A DNA stretch of 19,728 nt from CALCNS01 sp964425745. Its GTDB lineage: Bacteria > Bacillota > JAAYKD01. The notes beneath the pieces are model-generated. The model saw only the letters and a list, made by a program, of their open reading frames with translations. It made no database searches and was not told where the DNA came from. This document shows positions 1 to 6,819 of the stretch, one piece after another. Made by a program: the position numbers and the translations under genes. Positions within the stretch are counted from its first letter, which is position 1; every line of letters begins with the position of its first letter. The stretch covers positions 1 through 19,728 of the forward strand of contig CAYRNW010000036.1 of the NCBI GenBank assembly GCA_964425745.1, read 5' to 3'.

Positions 1-47
1 TGGGTTTGGGACTTTCACCCATTAGAACGTGCGCTCACCGGGCGCAC
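1..47 (-). mobile_element. 5' end of a group II intron (probably class C), continuing out of the window
   Basis: Read on the minus strand from base 47, the sequence begins GTGCGCCCGG, followed by a GTGCGC...GCGCAC pairing and then GGGTGAAAGTCCC. A GTGYG start and a GGGTGAAAGTCCC block about 25-35 bases in are typical of domain I of bacterial group II introns. The start lies just after a rho-independent terminator hairpin with its T-run, which is the preferred insertion point of class C introns. The reverse transcriptase ORF and domains V/VI would be beyond the left edge and cannot be seen. The assignment rests on 47 bases and recall of the consensus. Confidence 0.72.
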
Positions 48-51
48 TAAC

Positions 52-89
52 AAAAAAGGCAACCCTTTCAAGAAAGGTTTGCCTTTTCT
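52..89 (-). terminator. Rho-independent terminator of the stnABC operon
   Basis: Inverted repeat with arms AAAAAAGGCAACCCTTTC and its near-complement GAAAGGTTTGCCTTTT around a short loop. On the minus strand it follows the stnC stop codon by about 23 bases and ends in a run of six T. The stem is A/T-flanked on both sides and could work in either direction. The group II intron boundary lies four bases beyond the T-run. Confidence 0.88.
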
Positions 90-112
90 TTATTATAGCT
101 GACAGAACAAAG

Positions 113-2161
113 TTACTTAAAGAGAAGGGCTCCGGTAGGACACGCTTCAACACAAAGCCTGCAGTTTTCGCACGACTTTTCGCCCGTCATCATGCCGGGT
201 AAGTAGGGTACGGTTTCGGTACCACTCCCTCTGTAAAGGAAACCAATCATATTGACACCAGCGATATCGCGGCAAACCCGCACGCAGGTCCCGCAAAGAA
301 TACACTTTTTGGGATCCCGCACAAATACCGGATGACTGGTATCGAGCGGTTTTGCATGCTTCTCACCTTCAAAAGCAAACTGATCTGCATCATATTTTGT
401 GGAATATTTTCGTAGTTGACAATCCAACGCATCGCCGCAACCGCATTTTAAGCACCGCAAGGCTTCGGCTTTGGCTTGTTCTTCGGTAAAGGTCAATTCT
501 ACTTCTGAAAAGCCCTTAATACGAACGCTGGGCTCCAATTCTGCTGGACGTTGTTTTTCCTTTTTAACTTCTCCTTCATAATAAATCGGAGAAACATCTT
601 GGATTTTCTTGCCCATCACATGATTATACTCCTCTTTCGGCATCGGCTCTCCTTTGAAGAACCGATCAATCGAGCGAGCCCCTTTTGCCCCGGCTGCGAT
701 TGCTTGAATCGCTGTAGCAGGTCCGGTAACGGCATCGCCACCGGCAAATACATCGGGGAGATTGGTTTGGGTCGTGTTGGAGTCGGCAACAATCGTGCCT
801 CGGTTCGTCTTCAATTGAAATTCATCATTGATAAACGATAAATCTTGGGTTTGACCAATAGCCGCAATCACGATATCGGCCATGCAAAGATGATCCGAAC
901 CTTCAATCGGCACTGGACGGCAACGACCGGAGGCATCGGGTTCTCCGAGTGCCATATCGATCAAGGTTACTGCAATCGTTTCTCCATCCATAGCCACGGC
1001 TTTGGGGTTGGTCAAGGTAACCATCTCCACGCCTTCTTGTTCGGCTGCATGGATTTCTTCCGGATGAGCCGGCATTTCAGCACGTCCACGACGGTAAATA
1101 ATTTGAACATGTTCCGCTCCCAAACGAACCGAAGTACGGGCAGCATCAATAGCCGTATTACCGGCACCGACGACCATAACGGTCAACCCGGTGAAATCAA
1201 TATCGTTGTATTTCTCAACCCGTTCCAAGAAATCTACACCTGTGTAAATTCGGCTACAACGATCTTCACCTTCACACCCTAGATCCCATCCTTTTTGAGA
1301 ACCGACGCCTAAGAAAATGGCATCGTAGCCCAAGGATTTTAGTTTTTTGTAATCGATATCCTTGCCGAATTCCACTCCATAGCGGAACTCCACACCCATC
1401 TTTTCGATGATGCCGACTTCAAAATCCAAGATTTCACGGGGCAAACGATACGATGGAATGCCATAACGCAACATGCCGCCGGGATTCGCATGTTTTTCAA
1501 AGACGGTGACTTTGTGGCCGAAGATGGCTGAATAATAGGCACACGATAACCCGGAAGGACCGGCACCGATCACGGCAATCTTTTTACCGCTGGCAGATGA
1601 AATTTCCGGAATATAGGGGCCGTGCAAACGGTCATAGTCTGAAGCAAACCGTTTCAAGTTGTTGATCCCAACCCGCTCATCCACCAAGTTTCGGCGACAT
1701 TCGTCTTCACAGGGTTTGGTGCAAACACGTCCGCAAACCGATGGCAAGGGGTTCTGTTGTTTGATCAGTTGCAAGGCCTTTTCATATTCCCCGTTGCCGA
1801 TATGTTCAATATAATGGTGCACATCAATATGTGCTGGACAAGTCATGGTGCAGGGGGCTACGCAGTCACCGGTATGTTCCGATAATAACAGCTCCAAGCA
1901 AACCCGTCTCGATTCATTGACGGCATCGGTTTCACTGCGAATGACCATGCCTTCGGTTACCGGGGTAGCACACGCTAAAGGGTTGCCTCGTGCTCCATCG
2001 ATTTCCACACGACACAACATACAAGCTCCAAAGGCCTCCATACGTTGGTCTTTACACAAATTCGGAATCTCAATGCCGTGTGCCAATGCGGCCTGCAAAA
2101 CAGAGGTGCCTTTTTCAGTTTCACATTGCAATCCGTTGATGGTGAAATGTACTGTACTCAT
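113..2161 (-). CDS. stnC: Stn-type transhydrogenase GltD/NfnB-like subunit (FAD, NADP(H), iron-sulfur)
   Basis: A 682-residue fusion protein. Residues 1-80 are a NuoG/HydA-like [2Fe-2S] domain with Cys36, Cys47, Cys50 and Cys64. Next comes a GltD-type N-terminal Fe-S region (C-x3-C-x3-C followed by PAHID, then CGRVCxxPCxxxC). A flavin Rossmann motif (GAGPSGL), a GGMLRYGIP motif, an NADP-binding motif (VVGAGNTAIDAAR, then YRRGRAEMP) and a FAD-closing GGDAVTGP motif follow. The C-terminus has two [4Fe-4S] ferredoxin motifs (CILCGTCVRVC and CENCRLCVEAC). No [FeFe]-hydrogenase H-cluster motif is present, so it is not HydA. The layout matches the NfnB-like subunit of the Sporomusa-type bifurcating transhydrogenase; NADP(H) would react here (inference from the family). 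ATG 2161 is chosen because AAGGAGG stands just upstream; the longer frame to 2203 would overlap stnB. Last gene of its operon. The subunit letter is from memory. Confidence 0.8.
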   Translation of the reverse strand: MSTVHFTINGLQCETEKGTSVLQAALAHGIEIPNLCKDQRMEAFGACMLCRVEIDGARGNPLACATPVTEGMVIRSETDAVNESRRVCLELLLSEHTGDCVAPCTMTCPAHIDVHHYIEHIGNGEYEKALQLIKQQNPLPSVCGRVCTKPCEDECRRNLVDERVGINNLKRFASDYDRLHGPYIPEISSASGKKIAVIGAGPSGLSCAYYSAIFGHKVTVFEKHANPGGMLRYGIPSYRLPREILDFEVGIIEKMGVEFRYGVEFGKDIDYKKLKSLGYDAIFLGVGSQKGWDLGCEGEDRCSRIYTGVDFLERVEKYNDIDFTGLTVMVVGAGNTAIDAARTSVRLGAEHVQIIYRRGRAEMPAHPEEIHAAEQEGVEMVTLTNPKAVAMDGETIAVTLIDMALGEPDASGRCRPVPIEGSDHLCMADIVIAAIGQTQDLSFINDEFQLKTNRGTIVADSNTTQTNLPDVFAGGDAVTGPATAIQAIAAGAKGARSIDRFFKGEPMPKEEYNHVMGKKIQDVSPIYYEGEVKKEKQRPAELEPSVRIKGFSEVELTFTEEQAKAEALRCLKCGCGDALDCQLRKYSTKYDADQFAFEGEKHAKPLDTSHPVFVRDPKKCILCGTCVRVCRDIAGVNMIGFLYRGSGTETVPYLPGMMTGEKSCENCRLCVEACPTGALLFK

Positions 2162-2172
2162 CGTCTTCCTCC

Positions 2173-3936
2173 TTACTCCACAATCACGGCGCCGAATCGG
2201 CAAACAGCCTTACAAGTTCCGCAGCGGGTACAAATATCTTGATCTATAACATGGGTCTTGCGCACTTCGCCACTGATGCAATGAACCGGACAATTGCGCG
2301 CACAAATAGTACAACCGGTACAAAGCACCGGATCAATTCGATAAGAAATCAGGGAGCGGCATTGCAGGGACGGACATTTCTGCTCTTTAATATGTGCTTC
2401 ATATTCGTGCCGATAATAACGCAAGGTTGTCAACACCGGGTTCGGTGCTGTTTGACCTAAACCACAGAGCGAATTTTTACGTACTTGCTCGGCGAGGACT
2501 TCTAACGCCTCGATGTCACCTTCTTTGCCTTTGCCTTCGGTGATTCGGGTCAGGATTTCCAGCATGCGTTTAGTACCAACACGGCAGAAGGTACATTTAC
2601 CACAGCTTTCATTCTGAGTGAAATCCAAGAAGTAGCGGGCGATGTCTACCATACAGTTATCTTCATCCATAACAATCATACCGCCACTACCCATGATTGC
2701 TCCGGTCGCGGAAAGGGTGTCATAATCAATGAGAGTATCAAATAAACTTTCCGGAATACATCCACCGGAAGGTCCGCCCAATTGAACCGCTTTGACCGGT
2801 TTGCCCGAAGAGGAGCCTCCACCGATATCATAGATGACTTCGCGAATGGTCATGCCAATGGGCACTTCCACCAAGCCACCTCGTTTAATTTTTCCTGCCA
2901 AAGCAAATACTTTGGTTCCTTTGCTCTTTTCAGTGCCATATTTAGTGAATTCTTTAGCCCCATTGCGTAAAATCCAGCCAATATTAGCCAATGTTTCCAC
3001 ATTGTTGATGTTACTGGGCTTTCCGAATAAGCCTTTTTCTGCTGGAAATGGCGGGCGAATACGCGGCATTCCTCTTTGGCCTTCCACCGAAGCCATCAGC
3101 GCAGTTTCTTCACCGCAAACAAAAGCGCCTGCTCCCTGCATCACTTTGATATGAAAGTCAAATCCGGAACCTAAGATATTTTTCCCTAAGAATCCTCGTT
3201 CTTCTGCTTGATGAATGGCAATTTCTAATCGTTTGACAGCAATAGGATACTCGGCTCGTGCATAAATCACGCCTTCACTGGCGCCAATGGCATAACCACC
3301 AATGATCATGCCTTCCAAAACGGAATGAGGATCTCCCTCCAGAACCGAACGGTCCATAAAGGCGCCTGGGTCACCTTCGTCTGCATTACAAATCATATAT
3401 TTTTGGTCAGACGGTGAGTTCATTGCAAATTTCCACTTTAATCCCGTAGGGAACCCAGCTCCGCCACGACCCTTTAAGCCGCTTTGCAAAACTTCATTAA
3501 CCACGTCAGCCGGCTGCATGGTCAAGGCCTTTTCCAAGCCCTTATAGGCATCCATGGCCAATGCGTCCTCCAAGTTTTCTGGATCAATCGCTCCACAACG
3601 AGCCAATACAATACGAACTTGTTTATCAAAGAAGGTGTCATCCGCACAAGTGGCCGTTTCGGATTTTACAATATATTTTTCCAAGGGCTTCCCCTGAACA
3701 ATATGAGCTTGAAAGACTTCGGCGGTGGATTTTTCGTCTAACAGTCCATAGACCGCACTGCCCTGATCATCTTGAATCTCTACTAGAGGTTCGGCAAAAC
3801 ACATTCCCATGCATCCGGTAGAAGTCAAAGAGACCTCCATACCGGGGGTGTTTTCAATGAGTTCATAGAGTTTGTCGTAAACCTTCATGCCTCCGGCCGC
3901 AATACCGCAACTTCCTAAACCAACAATGACCTTCAT
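2173..3936 (-). CDS. stnB: Stn-type transhydrogenase NuoF/HydB-like subunit (FMN, NADH site, iron-sulfur)
   Basis: 587 residues. An N-terminal thioredoxin-like ferredoxin domain has Cys10, Cys42 and Cys46. A NuoF core follows, with the NADH/FMN motif GLKGRGGAGFPTGLKW near residues 153-168 and the CNADEGDPGAF motif near 183-193. The [4Fe-4S] site ESCGKCTFCRVG has Cys445, 448 and 451, with Cys491 as likely fourth ligand. Two C-terminal ferredoxin clusters use Cys539/542/545/549 and Cys569/572/575/579. This is the architecture of HydB of bifurcating hydrogenases and of the matching Stn subunit, where NADH reacts at FMN. The start overlaps the stnA stop by four bases (ATGA), with GGAGGTGA upstream, so translation is probably coupled. 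Odd point: the first ferredoxin domain shows three rather than four Cys at the expected sites. Alone it could be mistaken for a formate dehydrogenase or hydrogenase beta subunit; the neighbouring GltD-like gene decides. Confidence 0.85.
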   Translation of the reverse strand: MKVIVGLGSCGIAAGGMKVYDKLYELIENTPGMEVSLTSTGCMGMCFAEPLVEIQDDQGSAVYGLLDEKSTAEVFQAHIVQGKPLEKYIVKSETATCADDTFFDKQVRIVLARCGAIDPENLEDALAMDAYKGLEKALTMQPADVVNEVLQSGLKGRGGAGFPTGLKWKFAMNSPSDQKYMICNADEGDPGAFMDRSVLEGDPHSVLEGMIIGGYAIGASEGVIYARAEYPIAVKRLEIAIHQAEERGFLGKNILGSGFDFHIKVMQGAGAFVCGEETALMASVEGQRGMPRIRPPFPAEKGLFGKPSNINNVETLANIGWILRNGAKEFTKYGTEKSKGTKVFALAGKIKRGGLVEVPIGMTIREVIYDIGGGSSSGKPVKAVQLGGPSGGCIPESLFDTLIDYDTLSATGAIMGSGGMIVMDEDNCMVDIARYFLDFTQNESCGKCTFCRVGTKRMLEILTRITEGKGKEGDIEALEVLAEQVRKNSLCGLGQTAPNPVLTTLRYYRHEYEAHIKEQKCPSLQCRSLISYRIDPVLCTGCTICARNCPVHCISGEVRKTHVIDQDICTRCGTCKAVCRFGAVIVE

Positions 3937-4424
3937 TGAGCACTCACCTCCTGCTTTTTGATCTCGCGAATAACTTTGCGGGCTTTATCTTGAGTCAAAC
4001 GTCCGTGCACCTCACCGTCGACCATCATCACCGGTGCTAACGAACAACAGCCCAAGCAAGCGACTGTTTCAATGGTGAACAACCCGTCTTCTGTAGTTTC
4101 ATCCAACGCAATGCCTAGCTCGTCACAAATAGCGGCACCAATGTTGTCGGCACCATTGACATGACAGGCTGTTCCATGACAAAGTTTTATCACATGTTTT
4201 CCCATGGGGGTTAATCGGAATTGTGAGTAGAAGGTTGCAACGCCTAAAATCTCCGGTACCTTAATGTCGGTATGAGACGATAACCGCACAATGATATCCT
4301 GTGGTAAATAGCCATACGCTTCCTGCAACTTTTGCAGCAAGGGGATAAGTTGAGAAGTATCCCCCGTGTAATCCCGTAAGATTGTTTCGAAGGGAACAAA
4401 ATAGTCTTGTTTTGTTGCTTCCAT
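3933..4424 (-). CDS. stnA: Stn-type transhydrogenase NuoE/HydC-like [2Fe-2S] subunit
   Basis: 163 residues, the usual length of NuoE/HydC proteins. An N-terminal helical part (LLQKLQEAYGYLPQD, then VPEILGVATFYSQF) precedes the thioredoxin-fold [2Fe-2S] domain. Ligands appear as Cys82, Cys87, Cys123 and Cys127 (CHGTAC and CLGCC). In the family this subunit passes electrons next to the FMN of the NuoF-like partner. It is the first gene of the operon, behind a sigma-A-like promoter at 4508-4536, with an AAAGGGG ribosome site before the ATG. Its stop overlaps the stnB start. By itself the protein does not separate Stn from HydABC or NAD-dependent formate dehydrogenase; the absence of a hydrogenase or molybdopterin subunit here and the presence of the NfnB-like gene favour Stn. 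Confidence 0.83.
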   Translation of the reverse strand: MEATKQDYFVPFETILRDYTGDTSQLIPLLQKLQEAYGYLPQDIIVRLSSHTDIKVPEILGVATFYSQFRLTPMGKHVIKLCHGTACHVNGADNIGAAICDELGIALDETTEDGLFTIETVACLGCCSLAPVMMVDGEVHGRLTQDKARKVIREIKKQEVSAQ

Positions 4425-4480
4425 GAATGAACCCCTTTCTAACTTGCCTCTATAAGATGATTCCTCATCTCCATATCACA

Positions 4481-4495
4481 ATTTCATATTGAAAT
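4481..4495. promoter_or_regulatory. Palindrome in the stnA leader, possible operator
   Basis: Arms ATTTCA and TGAAAT surround a TAT centre, about 6-20 bases downstream of the expected transcription start of the stn operon. The place suits a repressor site, perhaps a redox sensor, but the sequence is A/T-rich and does not clearly match a site I know. Confidence 0.3.
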
Positions 4496-4507
4496 GCATA
4501 CTTGATA

Positions 4508-4536
4508 ATTGTAACCTATTTTGATGAAAAAGGCAA
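4508..4536 (-). promoter_or_regulatory. Sigma-A-type promoter of stnABC
   Basis: On the minus strand: -35 TTGCCT (4531-4536), a 17-base spacer and -10 TACAAT (4508-4513). Transcription would begin near 4501, leaving a leader of about 77 bases before the stnA ATG. The -35 box lies within the T-rich tail of the terminator of the upstream gene. Confidence 0.68.
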
Positions 4537-4560
4537 GAATGGCTTGAAAATCAAGCCATT
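4527..4560 (-). terminator. Rho-independent terminator of the AI-2E permease/zincin pair
   Basis: A perfect 10-bp stem (AATGGCTTGA with TCAAGCCATT, loop of three) starts directly after the stop codon of the zincin-like gene and is followed on the minus strand by CTTGCCTTTTT. The spacing between stem and T-run is slightly long. The tail overlaps the stn -35 box. Confidence 0.72.
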
Positions 4561-5415
4561 CTAATCTTTTATGATTAATTTTCCAATTTTCATTGGTGAA
4601 AAAATTCTCCGCCACAATGGGCGGTAGCGGGTGTCCATTTGTTCCTTAAATTGCAAATAGATTTCGGCCAAGGGGAGGAACTCTTTGTATTGTTGAAAAG
4701 GATACTGTTGTAACAATGTATCGCCAATCTGGCTGAGTGTGGCAATAACTTCAGCAAAAGGAGTACTCGCTAACTCACTTCGGTGAATCAACGCCCGGTG
4801 TTCTGTAGATCCATTGTAACTTCCCGCCAAATACATACAAGACAAAAAGAGATTTTGCAGATGTTCTTCTCGCTTGAGATGACGTTGAGACTCCAAAGAA
4901 TTCATTTCGCGCGCTAATAAACGTGCTTCGGTTAAAATACCAGTCATTTTTGCTTGCACTAATTCTTCCGGCTCTGAAGCAGAAGCTAATCGAGCTGCAT
5001 AAAACTCATCCCAAAGACGGTAAACCAGCAAACTAAGATCTTCGGTTTTCCCATCCTGTTGCAACAGGAGTTTTCCCGTTAAGCGTTGTAGGCAATTGTT
5101 ATTGTGAACATGGGCAATTTCATGTTGCAAGGTGTTTTGCAAAATTTGAACCGACTTTTGTTCACTCTGTGCATCTTGCCATAGTTCTTCCGATACGAGA
5201 ATCACAGACTCCCCGTTTTTCCGTCTCAGAAACTCTGCTCCGTATTGATGTACCACTAATTTTGGTGTGAAAACGAAGCCCAGCAATCCATCGAGGTTCA
5301 ACGAGTGACGTTCTAGATAAGGTACCAACCACCGTTTGAGTTGTTCCTCCCGTTCAAGGTTATCCAGACAAACTCCGTCTTCCTTACAAACTTTGCAGGA
5401 GATCTCATACTTCAT
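4561..5415 (-). CDS. Zincin-like putative metallopeptidase of unknown function
   Basis: 284 residues, no signal peptide or membrane span seen. A Cys cluster at the N-terminus (Cys7, Cys10, Cys16) could bind a metal but lacks a clear fourth ligand. The HEIAH motif at residues 98-102 followed by DEFYAARLAS (Glu137 as possible third ligand) is the layout of gluzincin-type peptidases, reminiscent of IrrE/ImmA-like proteins. The rest is not recognised. The C-terminus is basic (RPLWRRIFSP). ATG 5415 is preferred over the longer frame from 5475 because GAGGAGG lies nine bases upstream. It overlaps the end of the AI-2E permease by 11 bases, so the two are probably co-translated; a role in handling or cleaving the partner is only a guess. 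A terminator follows at once. Confidence 0.65.
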   Translation of the reverse strand: MKYEISCKVCKEDGVCLDNLEREEQLKRWLVPYLERHSLNLDGLLGFVFTPKLVVHQYGAEFLRRKNGESVILVSEELWQDAQSEQKSVQILQNTLQHEIAHVHNNNCLQRLTGKLLLQQDGKTEDLSLLVYRLWDEFYAARLASASEPEELVQAKMTGILTEARLLAREMNSLESQRHLKREEHLQNLFLSCMYLAGSYNGSTEHRALIHRSELASTPFAEVIATLSQIGDTLLQQYPFQQYKEFLPLAEIYLQFKEQMDTRYRPLWRRIFSPMKIGKLIIKD

Positions 5416-6640
5416 GGGGAGGATCCTCCTCAACCCTTGGCGAGAGGCTCCCAGAAAGAAGTGCTTGATCAACAATCGGAGGCTGCGTAATAACCGGAAT
5501 CTCTAATTCTTTTTCGTCCAGTTTACGGTGAACCTCCCGCCTCAATAGTGTGTAGAAGACCGAGGCTATCGGGATGAATAAAAGAATACCCCAAACACCC
5601 AATAAGCTTCCTCCCAAGGTGACCGCGAGTAAAACCCAAATCGACGGCAATCCGATTCGAGTACTCATAACTTTAGGATAGATGATATTCCCTTCAATTT
5701 GCTGGATTGTCAAAAAAAGTAAATTAAACCAAAACGCTTGTATGGGATTGACCAAGAGAATCAAGAAAAATCCGATGAACAACCCAACAAAAGCACCGAA
5801 GACCGGAATAATGGAAGCAAAACCAATAAACAGAGAGATGACTAAGGCATAGGGGAAACGGAAAATCAACATCGTAATCAAAAACAGAATTCCTAAGATC
5901 AAAGCTTCTAAAACTTGACCGGCAATGAAACTGGAAAAGGTTTTCTGGGTCAAGGCCAAAATCTCCAATGTTGTTTGGCTGTGTTGAGGGGTGGCATAAG
6001 CATATAACACTTTGGTCAGTTGTTTTCGTAGTACTTCTTTTTCCATTAACATATACACGGCAAAAACCATAGAAAGAATAAAGGTAATTACGCCACTGAA
6101 AATCGATGAGACCATGCTCACCGTAGAATTGAAGATTCCTCCCAACGAAGATTGAACCATATCGGTGATGGTATTAAAAATACGATTCCAATCGAATTCC
6201 AGCGCTTCCACCCACGCAACAGCATCTTGAAATTGCCACGAGGCTAAAATTTCTTCCAACCAGTCTTGAGTTTTTTCAAAATACTGAGGCAAATTATTAC
6301 GCAATAGCTTCAAGGTGGCCGACAACTCGGGAATCACCGAAACCATAACAATCGCCAGAATCCCTGCAAAAATGATAACGGTCAAAAGCAAGGCAATCGG
6401 CCGTTTCAGCGAAGAGTGCATGGGGATTTTTAGTTTCTTAAAAAGTAGATATTCGTTGAATTTCATGGGAATGTTTAAGATAAAGGCGATTGAAAAGCCC
6501 ATAATGAAGGGAGCTAAGACACGTAAGAAGAGCAAAACACCGCTCCATAGAACTTCGATATTATGCAATCCCCAAAACAAAAAAATTGCAGCCGCCAAAA
6601 CTTTGAACCATGACATGAAATCACACGGACGATGCTCCAT
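5405..6640 (-). CDS. AI-2E family transporter (PF01594-like membrane protein)
   Basis: 411 residues with about eight hydrophobic segments in the typical pattern: two N-terminal spans (near residues 10-55), another around 70-95, a polar amphipathic stretch (about 100-165), then spans to about residue 365. Motifs near the end such as YALVISLFIGFASIIPVFGAF, a QQIEGNIIYPKV-type segment and the GLPSIWVLLAVTLGGSLLG region are the family signature. Family members have been linked to autoinducer-2 export and to Na+/H+ exchange; the substrate cannot be told from sequence. ATG 6640 is chosen with GAGGTGGGG just upstream; a GTG at 6649 lies inside that site. It is first in a two-gene operon with the zincin-like gene, its last 11 bases overlapping that start. 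Confidence 0.87.
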   Translation of the reverse strand: MEHRPCDFMSWFKVLAAAIFLFWGLHNIEVLWSGVLLFLRVLAPFIMGFSIAFILNIPMKFNEYLLFKKLKIPMHSSLKRPIALLLTVIIFAGILAIVMVSVIPELSATLKLLRNNLPQYFEKTQDWLEEILASWQFQDAVAWVEALEFDWNRIFNTITDMVQSSLGGIFNSTVSMVSSIFSGVITFILSMVFAVYMLMEKEVLRKQLTKVLYAYATPQHSQTTLEILALTQKTFSSFIAGQVLEALILGILFLITMLIFRFPYALVISLFIGFASIIPVFGAFVGLFIGFFLILLVNPIQAFWFNLLFLTIQQIEGNIIYPKVMSTRIGLPSIWVLLAVTLGGSLLGVWGILLFIPIASVFYTLLRREVHRKLDEKELEIPVITQPPIVDQALLSGSLSPRVEEDPPHEV

Positions 6641-6660
6641 TCTCCCCACCTCGTTTCATA

Positions 6661-6690
6661 ATTATTCTCACAACAAAGTAACTTCGTGAA
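6661..6690 (-). promoter_or_regulatory. Possible promoter of the AI-2E permease operon
   Basis: Minus strand: -35-like TTCACG (6685-6690), an 18-base spacer and -10-like AATAAT (6661-6666). The transcript would start very near the ribosome site of the gene at 6640. The match is only moderate. Confidence 0.35.
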
Positions 6691-6768
6691 AGAAGGCATT
6701 CATTCCTGCCACTGGCTATTGGCTTTTATACCAATCTATTAAGATGTCTGGAAATTCTTTGATATCCG

Positions 6769-6777
6769 TGTTATAAT
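6769..6777 (+). promoter_or_regulatory. Extended -10 promoter of the M32 carboxypeptidase operon
   Basis: TGTTATAAT is a perfect TATAAT with the TGn extension, 43 bases before the GTG start. No good -35 is seen at 17 bases (TGGAAA), which an extended -10 can tolerate. Confidence 0.6.
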
Positions 6778-6819
6778 GACCCAAGTAAGAACAGGCTTGA
6801 AGGAAAGGAATGATCCATC

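Noticed and set aside
845..1282. Long plus-strand open frames opposite stnC and stnB
   Set aside because: Antisense shadows of conserved coding sequence, no recognisable protein features.
113..2203. Glutamate synthase small subunit (gltD) as the name for the 3' gene
   Set aside because: Extra N-terminal [2Fe-2S] domain and C-terminal ferredoxin domains, plus NuoE/NuoF neighbours and no GltB, argue against glutamate synthesis.
113..4424. [FeFe]-hydrogenase (HydABC) or NAD-dependent formate dehydrogenase operon
   Set aside because: No H-cluster motifs, no molybdopterin subunit; the large subunit is a GltD/NfnB-like flavoprotein instead.
4481..4495. Rex redox-repressor operator before stnA
   Set aside because: Only one partial TTGTGA half is visible nearby; the palindrome does not fit the TTGTGAAnnnnTTCACAA pattern well enough.
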